A DNA stretch of 64,000 bases, taken from positions 248,001-312,000 of the forward strand of contig CALCNO010000201.1 of NCBI GenBank assembly GCA_937897615.1. The letters are read 5' to 3'. Every line of letters starts with the position of its first letter. The stretch's first letter is position 1. Made by a program: the position numbers and the translations under genes. Source of the DNA: an uncultured Anaerolineaceae bacterium (GTDB lineage Bacteria > Chloroflexota > Anaerolineae > Anaerolineales > Anaerolineaceae). Under the pieces are notes generated by a model. It did no database searches and was not told the origin of the DNA. It saw only the letters and a program-made list of their open reading frames with translations. This document shows positions 33,336 to 42,158 of this stretch, in pieces.

Positions 33336-34103
33336 TTACTTGAGAATGACCCGCTTAAAGCGTTCGACAAAGATCGGTTTTTGAGTGTCGGGGTCTTCGA
33401 CTGTGCGGTTGCGCATGCGTTGTAAGAACTGCTCTTTTCCCCCAATCTGCGATTCGTGCCGGCAGAGGGCCAATAGTTTTTGCTCGTAGTAATCCGTCAC
33501 ATCCACAATGAGATTTGGCTGATTCGTCGCAGAAATCCATATTTCCTCAGGATTCAGCGGTGTTCCCAGCGGTTCATTGCTGGATGATTTGTAAATCTGT
33601 GCGTTACCGGCTGCCGGAAAAGCTGCCCCCAGCACAATTTCCCCTGCCACACGGTGATCGGGGTGATTCAAGCGATTATCCAGGCTGACGTAATTCTGCG
33701 GGTCACTGGTGACAATGATGTGCGGGGCATACTGCCGTATCCACATCACGGTTTGCTTGCGCAGCCCCAGTGTGGGTACCAATTCCCCGTCCATTTCATC
33801 CAAAAAATCAACGCTCTTTGCGCCGACAAATTCAGCGGCTTTTTGTTGCTCGCGCATGCGCACAGCAGCAATCTCATCTGTGGAGAGGCTGATGTCTTGT
33901 GAGCCTCTTTGCCCCCGGGTGAACAGACAGTAACGAAGCTCATGGCCAGCCTGTGCCCAGCGAATCAATGTGGCACCGCAGAAAAACTCCGGGTCATCGG
34001 GGTGAGCCAGGATCACGAGGATCCTTTTGGGTTCTTCCCAACCCTCAAAATCATTAAGCTGCGCTGGCAATTTACCGCAGATCACAGTCTTCACACCCGC
34101 CAT
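33336..34103 (-). CDS. PIG-L (LmbE-like) family deacetylase
   Basis: A 255-residue zinc-dependent N-acetylglucosamine-type deacetylase. Metal site: AHPDDPEFFCGATL (His-x-Asp-Asp) near residue 33 and NHPDHRVAG further on. Members remove acetyl groups from GlcNAc-linked metabolites such as those for bacillithiol or mycothiol, or from other glycoconjugates. The gene overlaps the preceding RicT-like gene by 32 bases, so it is likely translated from the same message, though the start is not firmly fixed. The substrate is unknown. Confidence 0.87.
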   Translation of the reverse strand: MAGVKTVICGKLPAQLNDFEGWEEPKRILVILAHPDDPEFFCGATLIRWAQAGHELRYCLFTRGQRGSQDISLSTDEIAAVRMREQQKAAEFVGAKSVDFLDEMDGELVPTLGLRKQTVMWIRQYAPHIIVTSDPQNYVSLDNRLNHPDHRVAGEIVLGAAFPAAGNAQIYKSSSNEPLGTPLNPEEIWISATNQPNLIVDVTDYYEQKLLALCRHESQIGGKEQFLQRMRNRTVEDPDTQKPIFVERFKRVILK

Positions 34104-34983
34104 TGCCCTTGTTTTCGTCTATGGCATGAGCCTTGTTGGTCAGCGCCTCTAGTTCATCCGCCGGCTCAATCACATCCCGGGCATATTCACGCCGCGCCCC
34201 ATCGGCAAACTCAACTACCACCATCTGGCTCATCGGGTGAACATCCACCACCTTACCTTCTCCATCAGGTGTGACCACACGTTTGTTGCGCTTGGGCAGC
34301 AGTTTTCTGGCCTCCACGTAATTTTCGTATTCATAGATCAGGCAGCAACGCAGACGCCCGCACATACCAGTAATCTCGGTGGGAGTCAGTGAAATCCCCT
34401 GTTCCTTTGCCATGCGGATGGAAATAGAACTGAATTCGGTGATGAAACTGCAGCAACAGCGCTTTTCCAGGCCACAAGCCCCCATCCCCCCGTAATACTT
34501 GGCAACGTCGCGTGGGCCGATCTGTTTGAGTTCCACCTGCGCCGGGCCAAAAACCTTTTGCATATCACCACGCAGGGATTTCAATTCGATCTTGTCCTCA
34601 GAATCGGTACTAAAGAAGATCGTCAACCGCGAACCATCATAGCTGTACTCGCTCATAATGATTTTGATGCCCTGCAAACGCAGCTCCTGCGAGCGCTTCT
34701 TCGCGGCGATCACCACCTCAGGCTCTTTTGCCTGCCAGCTCTGCCGCTGCAACAGATCTTTGGGCGTTGCCAATCTGTCAATCACCTTCAAGCCACCCTC
34801 GGCAGGTGTCTCAAGCGTTTGCACCCTGGTGACGATCTCACCGATCTGCCAGCCGCGGCTTGTTTCTACCAGCACCACATCGCCCAGGCGATAATTCTCC
34901 AGTTTGCGCGCATCGAAATGGTAGAGTTTACCCACCTTTGAAAAACGAACCCCAACTACATCTGGTGCGTTATTTGGCTCCAT
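34072..34983 (-). CDS. PSP1-domain protein (RicT/YaaT-like)
   Basis: A 303-residue protein of the PSP1/RicT family. Recognised by VVGVRFSKVGKLYHF at the start, GGMGACGLEKRCCCSF and MCGRLRCCLIYEYENY, the Cys-rich core that binds iron-sulfur clusters in the RicA-RicF-RicT complex of Bacillus, where the complex assists RNA maturation and phosphorelay. The C-terminus adds CEDCDLR. ATG 34983 is preferred to GTG 34989. It lies 2 bases after mrp, an iron-sulfur carrier gene, which fits cluster delivery. Confidence 0.9.
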   Translation of the reverse strand: MEPNNAPDVVGVRFSKVGKLYHFDARKLENYRLGDVVLVETSRGWQIGEIVTRVQTLETPAEGGLKVIDRLATPKDLLQRQSWQAKEPEVVIAAKKRSQELRLQGIKIIMSEYSYDGSRLTIFFSTDSEDKIELKSLRGDMQKVFGPAQVELKQIGPRDVAKYYGGMGACGLEKRCCCSFITEFSSISIRMAKEQGISLTPTEITGMCGRLRCCLIYEYENYVEARKLLPKRNKRVVTPDGEGKVVDVHPMSQMVVVEFADGARREYARDVIEPADELEALTNKAHAIDENKGNGGCEDCDLR

Positions 34984-34985
34984 AA

Positions 34986-36056
34986 TCACTTCTCTTTCTC
35001 GTTCTTTGTATTGGCACGGTTCTCAAACGCAAGGACACTTGCCCGGGCAGCTGTCTTTTCTGCAATTTCCCGCAATGCCTTTGCTGCGGCGGAATCTGGC
35101 TTTGAAACGACCACCGGCTTGCCGGTATCGCCACCAATGCGCACATCGGCATCAATGGGAACTGTTCCCAGCAAGGGCACACTGTAACGCTGCGCCATTT
35201 CTGCACCACCACCGCTGCCGAATAAATCCATTTTACTTCCATCCGGCATGGCCAGATAGCTCATGTTTTCAACGATCCCCAGTACCGGCACTTTCAGCTC
35301 GATGAACATTTGCAAGCCTCTGCCGGCATCTTCCTGAGACACCTTTTGCGGCAGGGTGACGATCACGCCGCCGCTAAGGGGCAGATTTTGCATCAGGCTC
35401 AACTGTGCATCCCCGGTACCGGGCGGCAAGTCAATGATGAGGTAATCCAACTCGCCCCATTCCACATCGGCGAGAAACTGGCGGATGGCGGTGTGCAGCA
35501 TGGGGCCGCGCCAGATGAGCGGCTGCCCCGGACGCACCATAAAACCAATGGACATGACCTTTAAGCCATAAGCCTCTGCCGGGTAAATGCGCCCGTCGCG
35601 TGGGGCGGGCAAATACTCGGCGCCCACCATTGTCGGGATGTTCGGGCCATAGATATCAGCGTCCAGCAAACCAACTTTGGCGCCCGCCTGTGCAAGGCTA
35701 ACGGCAACATTCACTGAGACGGTGGACTTGCCGACGCCCCCCTTGCCGGAAGCAATGGCAATGGCATGTTTGATCGGCAATGCCAGCATTTCGCGGTTCT
35801 GTCCGTCGCCGGATACGCGCGCATCCATCTCCACCGCCACATCTGTAACACCCTCCAGAGCCAGCAAGGTGTTATGAATATCGTTCTCAATTTTGGCTTT
35901 TAAGGGGCAAGCAGGAGTGGTAAGGACAACTTTAAGGCGAACTTTACTGCCATCTACGCGAACATCCTCGACCATATTCAATGTAACAATATCTTTATGC
36001 AGCTCCGGTTCCATCACCTGCCGCAAAGCACTAATAATTGTTTGTTGATCTGTCAT
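34986..36056 (-). CDS. mrp: Mrp/ApbC-family P-loop NTPase with N-terminal DUF59 domain
   Basis: A 356-residue iron-sulfur carrier-type NTPase. Residues 1-90 form a MIP18/DUF59 domain; the deviant Walker A GKGGVGKSTVSVN is near 106-118, followed by LDADIYGPNIP and DLPPGTGDAQLSL. The segment where ApbC has CxxC for cluster transfer reads MSYLAMPDGSKMDLFG and has no Cys, so cluster binding as in ApbC is not supported; the C-terminus is Lys-rich instead. It lies 3 bases after the Cys-rich protein gene. Confidence 0.9.
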   Translation of the reverse strand: MTDQQTIISALRQVMEPELHKDIVTLNMVEDVRVDGSKVRLKVVLTTPACPLKAKIENDIHNTLLALEGVTDVAVEMDARVSGDGQNREMLALPIKHAIAIASGKGGVGKSTVSVNVAVSLAQAGAKVGLLDADIYGPNIPTMVGAEYLPAPRDGRIYPAEAYGLKVMSIGFMVRPGQPLIWRGPMLHTAIRQFLADVEWGELDYLIIDLPPGTGDAQLSLMQNLPLSGGVIVTLPQKVSQEDAGRGLQMFIELKVPVLGIVENMSYLAMPDGSKMDLFGSGGGAEMAQRYSVPLLGTVPIDADVRIGGDTGKPVVVSKPDSAAAKALREIAEKTAARASVLAFENRANTKNEKEK

Positions 36057-36059
36057 TCG

Positions 36060-36404
36060 TTAATTGTTGGAATAAACCAACTTCTCTCTTCTCTCAAGGA
36101 TTTTTGTAACTTCATCCAACGACTCGGTATACGCCGCCAGGAGTTCACTATCGGAACCTTTGGAGCGTTTAACCGCAAGCCGGGCACACTGGGTACATCC
36201 CCGCAGGGCCCGGAACGAATCGGCCGAACACCCCATGCAGCCGGCAAGTTTTATCATAAAAAATGAAAAGGCGATCCTTTGCGGAGAATTATCCTCACAC
36301 GCCGCAATGCGCGCGATTAATTCCTGCCACTCTTTTCCCCGCACATCTGCCAGGGATGGAATAACCCGCATTGGGAACAGTAACTCTGTGTCCGGATTGT
36401 TCAT
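36060..36404 (-). CDS. Small cysteine-rich protein of unknown function in the nuo operon
   Basis: A 114-residue protein that I do not recognise. It has a helical N-terminus, a four-Cys motif (Cys56-x2-Cys59 and Cys70-x2-Cys73 in GCMGCSADSFRALRGCTQCA), and Cys36, then a charged helix. The Cys spacing would suit a metal or iron-sulfur centre. ATG overlaps the nuoI stop by 4 bp and its own stop is 3 bases before mrp, so it is tightly tied to the complex I and iron-sulfur genes. A role in cluster handling is a reasonable guess only. Confidence 0.65.
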   Translation of the reverse strand: MNNPDTELLFPMRVIPSLADVRGKEWQELIARIAACEDNSPQRIAFSFFMIKLAGCMGCSADSFRALRGCTQCARLAVKRSKGSDSELLAAYTESLDEVTKILERREKLVYSNN

Positions 36405-37009
36405 GACGGATTGGCCTGTTTCGCTTCAGCCTTTTGCCTGCGCTCTTCCTCTTCACGGCCATAGTTGGCTGGGCGAATTTTAGCATAATACTCCAACGGT
36501 TTTCCCAACCTCTCTTTGAGAAAGATGCGCGACTCGCCACGCTCGTAGGTAGCAATCTCAAAATCGTGGTCCATTTTGATCGCGTCAAATGGGCAGAACT
36601 CCGCGCAAGAACCGCAATTCATGCACTTATCAATATCGATATAGAAGCCTTCCGATTGCGGGACAGGCTTGCCAGTGGCTTCGTCCTTTGCGCGTGTGAT
36701 CCAAATACACTGAGTGGGGCATACTTTGGAACAAATCCCACAGGCAGTGCAACGATACTTGCGCTGGCCGGCCTCATCCAACTCATAAACCAGGAACGGG
36801 ATCATGCGGTATTCTTCCGGCGGCGGCAGAACCTGCTCCGGGTACTGCACGGTGAAAATGCCCGCAGACTGCGCCGAGGATTTGAAGTCAACCTCCTGCG
36901 TTTTGTTTATCCCTTTCACTTGATTCTTGAGATCAACGGTGTAAGTCTTTATAAAATGGCCTACCGTTACAAACAACCCTTTCGCGATTCCTGTGCCAAT
37001 GATTTTCAT
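36401..37009 (-). CDS. nuoI: NADH-quinone oxidoreductase subunit I
   Basis: A 202-residue complex I subunit carrying two [4Fe-4S] clusters (N6a/N6b): CTACGICSKVCP and CMNCGSCAEFCP. The N-terminus MKIIGTGIAKGLFVTVGHF is typical. ATG 37009 has AGGTGA before it and starts 4 bases after the nuoCD stop; the frame extends upstream but would overlap nuoCD. It hands electrons from the peripheral arm toward NuoB. A long charged tail (EEERRQKAEAKQ) is present. Confidence 0.95.
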   Translation of the reverse strand: MKIIGTGIAKGLFVTVGHFIKTYTVDLKNQVKGINKTQEVDFKSSAQSAGIFTVQYPEQVLPPPEEYRMIPFLVYELDEAGQRKYRCTACGICSKVCPTQCIWITRAKDEATGKPVPQSEGFYIDIDKCMNCGSCAEFCPFDAIKMDHDFEIATYERGESRIFLKERLGKPLEYYAKIRPANYGREEEERRQKAEAKQANPS

Positions 37010-37013
37010 AGTC

Positions 37014-38759
37014 TCACCTGTCCACTTCGCCGAGGACAATATCCACAGAACCCAAAATGGTAACGGCATCCGCGATCTTTGCCCCGCGGCACATCTCCGC
37101 GAGGCCGGTCAGGTTCACCAGTGATGGGGCACGCACGTGATAGCGTTTTGGATTGGGCTTGCCATCGGAAACCACATAATATCCCAATTCCCCGCGCGGC
37201 CCTTCCACCCTGCCATACATCTCACCGGCCGGCACCCTCACGTTGTACTGCACCTTTCCGGTCATTACCGGGCCCTCAGGCATTTGATCCAGCACCTGGC
37301 GCAGAATGCGTAAGCTCTGGCGCATCTCATCCAGGCGGATAAGGTAGCGATCATACACGTCACCATGCAGGCGTGTGCACACATCAAAATCCAACTGGTC
37401 GTAGATACCATACGGATCAGCGCGCCGGATATCGTAGGGCACACCGGAGGAGCGCAATAGCGGCCCTGTGATGGAAAAGGCGATAGCCTGTTCCGCGGTG
37501 AGAACACCCACGCCCTCACAACGGGAGCGAATGATCTCGTTATCGGTGAGGTAGCGGTCAAGTTCATCAATTTTGCGCGGCAGGCGATCAAAAACCAGGC
37601 TGCGCGCTTTCTTGAGAAGTGCTTCATCCACATCTCTCACCAGGCCGCCAAAACGGAAATAGTTGCACATCATGCGCGAGCCGGCCACCGCTTCAAAGAT
37701 ATCCAGAATCAACTCGCGCTCTTCCATCGCGTACAGTGCCGGGGTGAAATACGCCCCCAGGTCATTGAGCAAGAAGCCCACAGACCAGATGTGGCTGGCA
37801 ATGCGCGTCAATTCCGCCATCATCACACGGATGTACTCCGCCCGCGGCGGGGGTTGGATGCCCATCATCCGCTCGATCGTAACGGCGTAACCAAAGTTGT
37901 TGTTCATCGAACTGAGATAGTCCAAGCGGTCGGTATAGGGCATGATCTGCAAAAAGGTATTGCGCTCGCCGATCTTCTCGTGATTGCGGTGCAGATAGCC
38001 CATCGCCGGCTTCAATTCCACGATCGTCTCGCCATCCAGCACGGCGATCATGCGGAAAACGCCATGCGTGGAAGGATGCTGCGGCCCCAGATTGACGATC
38101 AGCTGGTCCGTTTTCAGGCTGCCAGCCCTTTTCTTCATGACGTTTTCCAATTCCTCATACAGCCCCTGGTCGTGCTCGGCCAGATAATTGTGCGGGTCAA
38201 ACTGAGCTGGGTATTGGACGTTGTCATTGTATGGGGTGCGCGATTCGGTGAGTAAACCCTTCCCTTCCGGCCAGCGGCTTTTAAACGGCTTTACCTCGTC
38301 CTCGTACTGTGGTTCCTTCCAGTCCTTGCGCAGTGGGTGGCCGTCAAAGCCATCCCACATCAAAATGCGCCGCAGGTCAGGGTGGCCATCAAAGGTCACC
38401 CCAAAGAGGTCATACACCTCGCGTTCCTGAAACTCCGCGCCGGGATAAAGCGGTACTGCCGATGGCACATGCGGATCGGTGCGTGCCACGAATACCTTCA
38501 ATTCCAGTTCCGGGCCACCAACTGAGCGGTAAAGGTGATAAATGATCTCCAGCCGATCTTCCGGGAAGTCATCGGCAGCCGTGATGGAGGAGAGATAATC
38601 GAACTCCAACTTTTCTTTTGCATGCTGGAGCACGCCGGTCAACGCGGTAACCTCCACAATGAGGCCAAAGAAATTGGCGCGTTCCTCCACCTGCACGTTG
38701 GCGTTAAATTGCTTGAGCAGTTTCTGATAAAGCGGATGGAGAGCGGCGGCATCAACCAT
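37014..38759 (-). CDS. nuoCD: NADH-quinone oxidoreductase subunit C/D fusion
   Basis: A 581-residue fusion of NuoC (about 1-150: [24 protein letters not shown] core, seen as [15 protein letters not shown]) and NuoD (about 205-581: [31 protein letters not shown]). NuoD forms the quinone pocket. The two CxxC pairs of hydrogenase large subunits are absent, so this is a complex I protein. GAGGAGG before ATG 38759 decides the start; it overlaps the nuoB stop by 8 bases. Confidence 0.95.
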   Translation of the reverse strand: MVDAAALHPLYQKLLKQFNANVQVEERANFFGLIVEVTALTGVLQHAKEKLEFDYLSSITAADDFPEDRLEIIYHLYRSVGGPELELKVFVARTDPHVPSAVPLYPGAEFQEREVYDLFGVTFDGHPDLRRILMWDGFDGHPLRKDWKEPQYEDEVKPFKSRWPEGKGLLTESRTPYNDNVQYPAQFDPHNYLAEHDQGLYEELENVMKKRAGSLKTDQLIVNLGPQHPSTHGVFRMIAVLDGETIVELKPAMGYLHRNHEKIGERNTFLQIMPYTDRLDYLSSMNNNFGYAVTIERMMGIQPPPRAEYIRVMMAELTRIASHIWSVGFLLNDLGAYFTPALYAMEERELILDIFEAVAGSRMMCNYFRFGGLVRDVDEALLKKARSLVFDRLPRKIDELDRYLTDNEIIRSRCEGVGVLTAEQAIAFSITGPLLRSSGVPYDIRRADPYGIYDQLDFDVCTRLHGDVYDRYLIRLDEMRQSLRILRQVLDQMPEGPVMTGKVQYNVRVPAGEMYGRVEGPRGELGYYVVSDGKPNPKRYHVRAPSLVNLTGLAEMCRGAKIADAVTILGSVDIVLGEVDR

Positions 38760-39414
38760 TTTGCGCCTCCTCACCCTGAGAAGTCAGTGCTTCGGGCGCA
38801 GGACGGTGGGTTTCTGTGTAAATAAGGTTCACTTTACGCGGGTCAAACAGGTCCGGCCCCAGCACCGGGACGGGGATATCCGGCACAGGGTCTTTCCTGT
38901 ACCAGCGGGTATTGGGGATGCTTTCCTGTTCAATCTTCTTTTGCAGCGTAATCAGTCCGTGCATCAAGCCCTGCGGGGTTGGCGGGCAGCCGGCAATGTA
39001 CACATCCACCGGGATGAATTTGTCCACCCCCGGCACCACGTTGTAACCCTCTTTGAATGGCCCGCCACCGCTGGCGCACGCTCCCATGGCAATCACGTAC
39101 TTTGGTTCCGCCATTTGGTTGTACAGGCGCACAATTTGCGGGATCATCTTTTTGGTTACGGTACCGGAAACAATCATCACGTCCGCCTGGCGCGGGCTGG
39201 GGCGCATCACTTCCATGCCAAAACGCGCCAGGTCATAGCGGCTGGCGGCAGTGCAGATCATTTCGATAGCACAGCAGGCCAATCCAAACATCATGGGCCA
39301 CATGGAATTGCTGCGCGCCCAGTTATAGACCTTATCCAGGGAGGTAATGGCTACCTGCCCCTTCATCTCTAGCGGAATTTGCACGCCGGGATTGTTCAAG
39401 TTGTCTTCGCTCAT
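38752..39414 (-). CDS. nuoB: NADH-quinone oxidoreductase subunit B
   Basis: A 220-residue subunit that holds cluster N2, the last electron carrier before quinone. Motifs: [11 protein letters not shown] (the adjacent Cys pair), MGACASGGG and [11 protein letters not shown]. The C-terminus is longer than in many homologues. First gene of the operon nuoB-nuoCD-nuoI, behind a strong promoter, with GGAGGCGGC before the ATG. The subunits nuoA, E-H and J-N are not in the window. Confidence 0.96.
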   Translation of the reverse strand: MSEDNLNNPGVQIPLEMKGQVAITSLDKVYNWARSNSMWPMMFGLACCAIEMICTAASRYDLARFGMEVMRPSPRQADVMIVSGTVTKKMIPQIVRLYNQMAEPKYVIAMGACASGGGPFKEGYNVVPGVDKFIPVDVYIAGCPPTPQGLMHGLITLQKKIEQESIPNTRWYRKDPVPDIPVPVLGPDLFDPRKVNLIYTETHRPAPEALTSQGEEAQNG

Positions 39415-39440
39415 GCCGCCTCCGTCACCCTAATTCTCTC

Positions 39441-39468
39441 ATTCTAACTTGACTAACCAGCCTGTCAA
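39441..39468 (-). promoter_or_regulatory. Promoter of the nuoB operon
   Basis: On the minus strand a perfect TTGACA (39463-39468) and TAGAAT (39441-39446) are 16 bases apart. RNA would start near 39434, about 20 bases before ATG 39414, and run through to about 33336. Confidence 0.75.
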
Positions 39469-39505
39469 GATGATAATTAAGAAAATATTTTTTTACTTAA
39501 TACCT

Positions 39506-40033
39506 ATGACCACATCAACCTGTATCCTCGAGTACTTAGCTCACAGCGGCTCCGGCACGGTCGCCGAGATCGCCCGGGCACTGGATCTTACCAAAGCGGA
39601 CATCCGCTACAACCTGGCGCCGCTGCTGCGTAACCGCCAGATTGTAGTCGCAGATACAACCCGGCACATAAGGGGGCGGCCTGCTGCCAGATACACCCTT
39701 TGCCATCATCCCAGCGCCGCAAACCTCGAATTCCTGCTCAATGCCCTGTCGGCTTTCGCGACGGAGCATTTCTCCGCAGAGCAGATTGCAGCTGCAATAT
39801 GGCAAAAGGAGTTGGTGAAAGTTCCGCCAGAGGCCACGCCGCATACCAGAATCAATTTCAGCATCGCCTACTTGAAGGAGCTGGGAGTTAATGCCTCCTG
39901 GTCAGCCGGGAGACGCGGCCCACAGGTTTGCGTCGCAATAAATCCATACAAAAATACTGACCCACAACCGTATGAGGCAGTTGTGGATCAGTTGATCGGC
40001 CTCATCACACGCTATGCGTGTGGAGAGAGCTAG
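39506..40033 (+). CDS. Winged-helix DNA-binding protein of unknown target
   Basis: A 175-residue protein with an N-terminal MarR/ArsR-like winged helix (about 8-65: LEYLAHSGSGTVAEIARALDLTKADIRYNLAPLL). The C-terminal half (about 75-170) is alpha-helical with no known motif. The frame is open to 39449, but ATG 39506 gives a protein beginning directly at the domain; no ribosome binding site is seen. It is divergent from nuoB and its stop codon directly adjoins the glmS stop codon (40034) with no terminator between them, so convergent transcription may interfere. It could regulate nuoB; this is only suggested by position. Confidence 0.7.
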   Translation: MTTSTCILEYLAHSGSGTVAEIARALDLTKADIRYNLAPLLRNRQIVVADTTRHIRGRPAARYTLCHHPSAANLEFLLNALSAFATEHFSAEQIAAAIWQKELVKVPPEATPHTRINFSIAYLKELGVNASWSAGRRGPQVCVAINPYKNTDPQPYEAVVDQLIGLITRYACGES

Positions 40034-41875
40034 TTACTCTACCGTAACGGACTTTGCCAGATTCCGTGGCTGGTCAACATCCAGCCCACGCAAAGACGCG
40101 ATGTGATACGCCAGCATTTGCAGTGGGATCACCGTGACCACCGGGCTGAGCAGCCAGGGGCATTCGGGCACCCAAATTACTTCGTCCACCAGCGCAGGGG
40201 TGCGTTTATCGCCATCAGACGCAATGGCAATCACCGTTCCCCCGCGTGCCTTTGCCTGCTCGATCTGGCTGACCATTTTCTCATACCAGGGGTCTTTTGG
40301 CGCAATCGCCAGCACCGGCATGTTCTCATCAATCAGGGCAATCGGCCCATGCTTCATCTCACCAGCTGGATAAGCCTCTGCATGGATATACGAAATCTCT
40401 TTCAGCTTCAAAGCCCCCTCATAGGCAATGGGCATGTTAATCCCACGCCCCAGATACAACATGTCGTGAGTATCCTTAATGTTCTGAGCGATTCTTTCCA
40501 CTTCCTCTTCGCGATCAAGGCATTTGCCCACTAATTCCGGGATCAGGCGCAGGTCATCCACATAGCGTTTGCGTTCTTCAGGGGTAATCACGCCGCGCAG
40601 GTCTGCCAGCAGCACCGCCAGCATGTACAGGTCCACCAGAGGCGCAGTAAAAGCCTTGGTAGAAGCCACGCCAATTTCCGGCCCGGTCTGCATGGAAACA
40701 TACCCATCTGCAATGCGCATGGCCTGAGAACCAATGGCGTTGACGATTGACCAAACAGTGGCACCGTGTTTGCGCGCTTCTTCCACGGCTGCCAGGGTAT
40801 CGGCGGTCTCGCCAGACTGGCTGATTGCCAGAATCACGGTGTGCTCATCCACGATGGGGTCGCCATAGCGGAACTCAGAAGCGATCTCATTGGTGGTGGG
40901 GACGCGCGCAATGCGCTCCAGAAGAATCCTGCCCACCATCCCGGCGTGCGATGCTGTGCCGCAGGCAGTAATGATGATTTTTTCAATCTTGCGTGCGCTT
41001 TCAGCATTCAGGTGTAATTCAGGCAGCCGAATCGTGCCATTCTCAAAATCCACCCGCCCCGCAAGGGTATCGGTCAAAGAACGTACCTGCTCGTGGATTT
41101 CCTTCTGCATGAAGTGGCGGAATTCGCCCTTCTCAGCCGAAACGGGGTCCCATGCCACCGAAGAAACCTGCGGCTTGACCAGCGCCCCTTCCAGTGTGGT
41201 GATGCTTACTGTGTGCCTGGTGACCACTGCCATCTGGCGAGATTCCAAAAAGATCAAGCGCCGCGTATGCTCCAGGATAGCCGGGATGTCTGAAGCCACA
41301 TAATTCTCGTCCTCGCCCAAACCAATCACTACACCGCCAGCATTTCCCACTCGGGCCGCAATGATCTTGTCTGGCTCGATGGTGGACATCACCACCACGC
41401 CATGTGCCCCCTTAAGCCGGCATAAGGTGCTGCGCACCGCAGATTCAAGGGTAACCTTCGCCTTCAAGGCTTTTTCAATCAGGTGAACAATCACTTCCGT
41501 GTCGGTATCAGATTGGAAGTTGACCCCGTCTTTGGCCAGCTCTTCTTTCAACTCAATGAAATTTTCCACAATGCCATTGTGGACGACCACCACCTTGCCG
41601 GTGGCTCCGAGGTGCGGGTGCGCGTTTCGCGCCGAAGGCTCACCGTGGGTGGCCCAGCGCGTATGCCCAATACCAACGCTTCCCTTGATCGGCAGGCTGG
41701 AGATGAGTGCCTCCAGATTCGCCAACTTGCCGGCATCACGCCTGACCTCGATGTGACCATCAGTGAGTACGGCGATCCCTGCTGAATCATAGCCACGATA
41801 TTCCAATTTTTTTAATCCAGCCAACACAATCGGCGTTGCGTCTTTATCGCCGATATATCCAACAATTCCACACAT
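40034..41875 (-). CDS. glmS: Glutamine-fructose-6-phosphate aminotransferase (isomerizing)
   Basis: A 613-residue enzyme making glucosamine 6-phosphate, the entry to amino-sugar and cell-wall synthesis. The mature N-terminus must be the catalytic Cys of MCGIVGY, which fixes ATG 41875 (GGAGG 6 bases before) rather than the upstream in-frame codon. The glutaminase domain (1-240: HTRWATHGEPS) is followed by two SIS sugar-isomerase domains (CGTASHAGMVG, SQSGETADTLAA, RGINMPIAYEGALKLKEISYIHAEAY core). The C-terminus ends with NLAKSVTVE. The leader contains a glmS ribozyme. Confidence 0.96.
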   Translation of the reverse strand: MCGIVGYIGDKDATPIVLAGLKKLEYRGYDSAGIAVLTDGHIEVRRDAGKLANLEALISSLPIKGSVGIGHTRWATHGEPSARNAHPHLGATGKVVVVHNGIVENFIELKEELAKDGVNFQSDTDTEVIVHLIEKALKAKVTLESAVRSTLCRLKGAHGVVVMSTIEPDKIIAARVGNAGGVVIGLGEDENYVASDIPAILEHTRRLIFLESRQMAVVTRHTVSITTLEGALVKPQVSSVAWDPVSAEKGEFRHFMQKEIHEQVRSLTDTLAGRVDFENGTIRLPELHLNAESARKIEKIIITACGTASHAGMVGRILLERIARVPTTNEIASEFRYGDPIVDEHTVILAISQSGETADTLAAVEEARKHGATVWSIVNAIGSQAMRIADGYVSMQTGPEIGVASTKAFTAPLVDLYMLAVLLADLRGVITPEERKRYVDDLRLIPELVGKCLDREEEVERIAQNIKDTHDMLYLGRGINMPIAYEGALKLKEISYIHAEAYPAGEMKHGPIALIDENMPVLAIAPKDPWYEKMVSQIEQAKARGGTVIAIASDGDKRTPALVDEVIWVPECPWLLSPVVTVIPLQMLAYHIASLRGLDVDQPRNLAKSVTVE

Positions 41876-41945
41876 ACGTTCCTCCAAATAGCCAAAATAT
41901 GGAACAGGAATGTTCTATTGCATGAATTTAGATTGTTGTTTTGTA

Positions 41946-42088
41946 TGGAAAGTGCAAACCCATCTGGGTTTGGAGGGCATCCGCTGATCTTTCGATTTTC
42001 CCGGCCGTGCCGGTTAACTCCATTCTGCAATGGAGAACCCTCATCCTCGTCAACCAGTATTTAACTGGTCCATGCGCTTAGCTTTCCA
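41946..42088 (-). ncRNA. glmS ribozyme: glmS ribozyme/riboswitch
   Basis: The glmS leader on the minus strand matches the self-cleaving ribozyme that responds to glucosamine 6-phosphate. The cleavage site A-GCGC lies between 42078 and 42077. It is followed by the P1 hairpin ACCAGT...ACTGGT, then the conserved TTGACGAGGATGAGGG, a variable hairpin, and the conserved core AAAATCGAAAGATC with GCGGATGCCCTCC closing P2.2. A short P3-like hairpin (CAAACCC/GGGTTTG) ends the motif; a long P4 is not seen. Bases 42082-42088 just before the cleavage site can pair perfectly with 41946-41952, which would close the whole structure. Confidence 0.9.
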
Positions 42089-42132
42089 CAGCATTTTTTA
42101 CTTTGCGCGTCACCTCCTTTTTGATAGAATTC

Positions 42133-42138
42133 ATTATA
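42133..42138 (-). promoter_or_regulatory. -10 box upstream of the glmS ribozyme
   Basis: A perfect TATAAT on the minus strand gives RNA starting near 42126, about 50 bases before the ribozyme cleavage site. On the plus strand the same sequence reads TATAAC (42135-42140), a possible -10 for the divergent gene at 42159. Confidence 0.45.
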
Positions 42139-42158
42139 ACTGAATATCGGAATTTGAC

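Noticed and set aside
37014..38759. NuoCD as the large subunit of a membrane-bound [NiFe] hydrogenase
   Set aside because: The two CxxC pairs that bind nickel are absent, and the NuoD quinone-site motif GPQHPSTHG is present.
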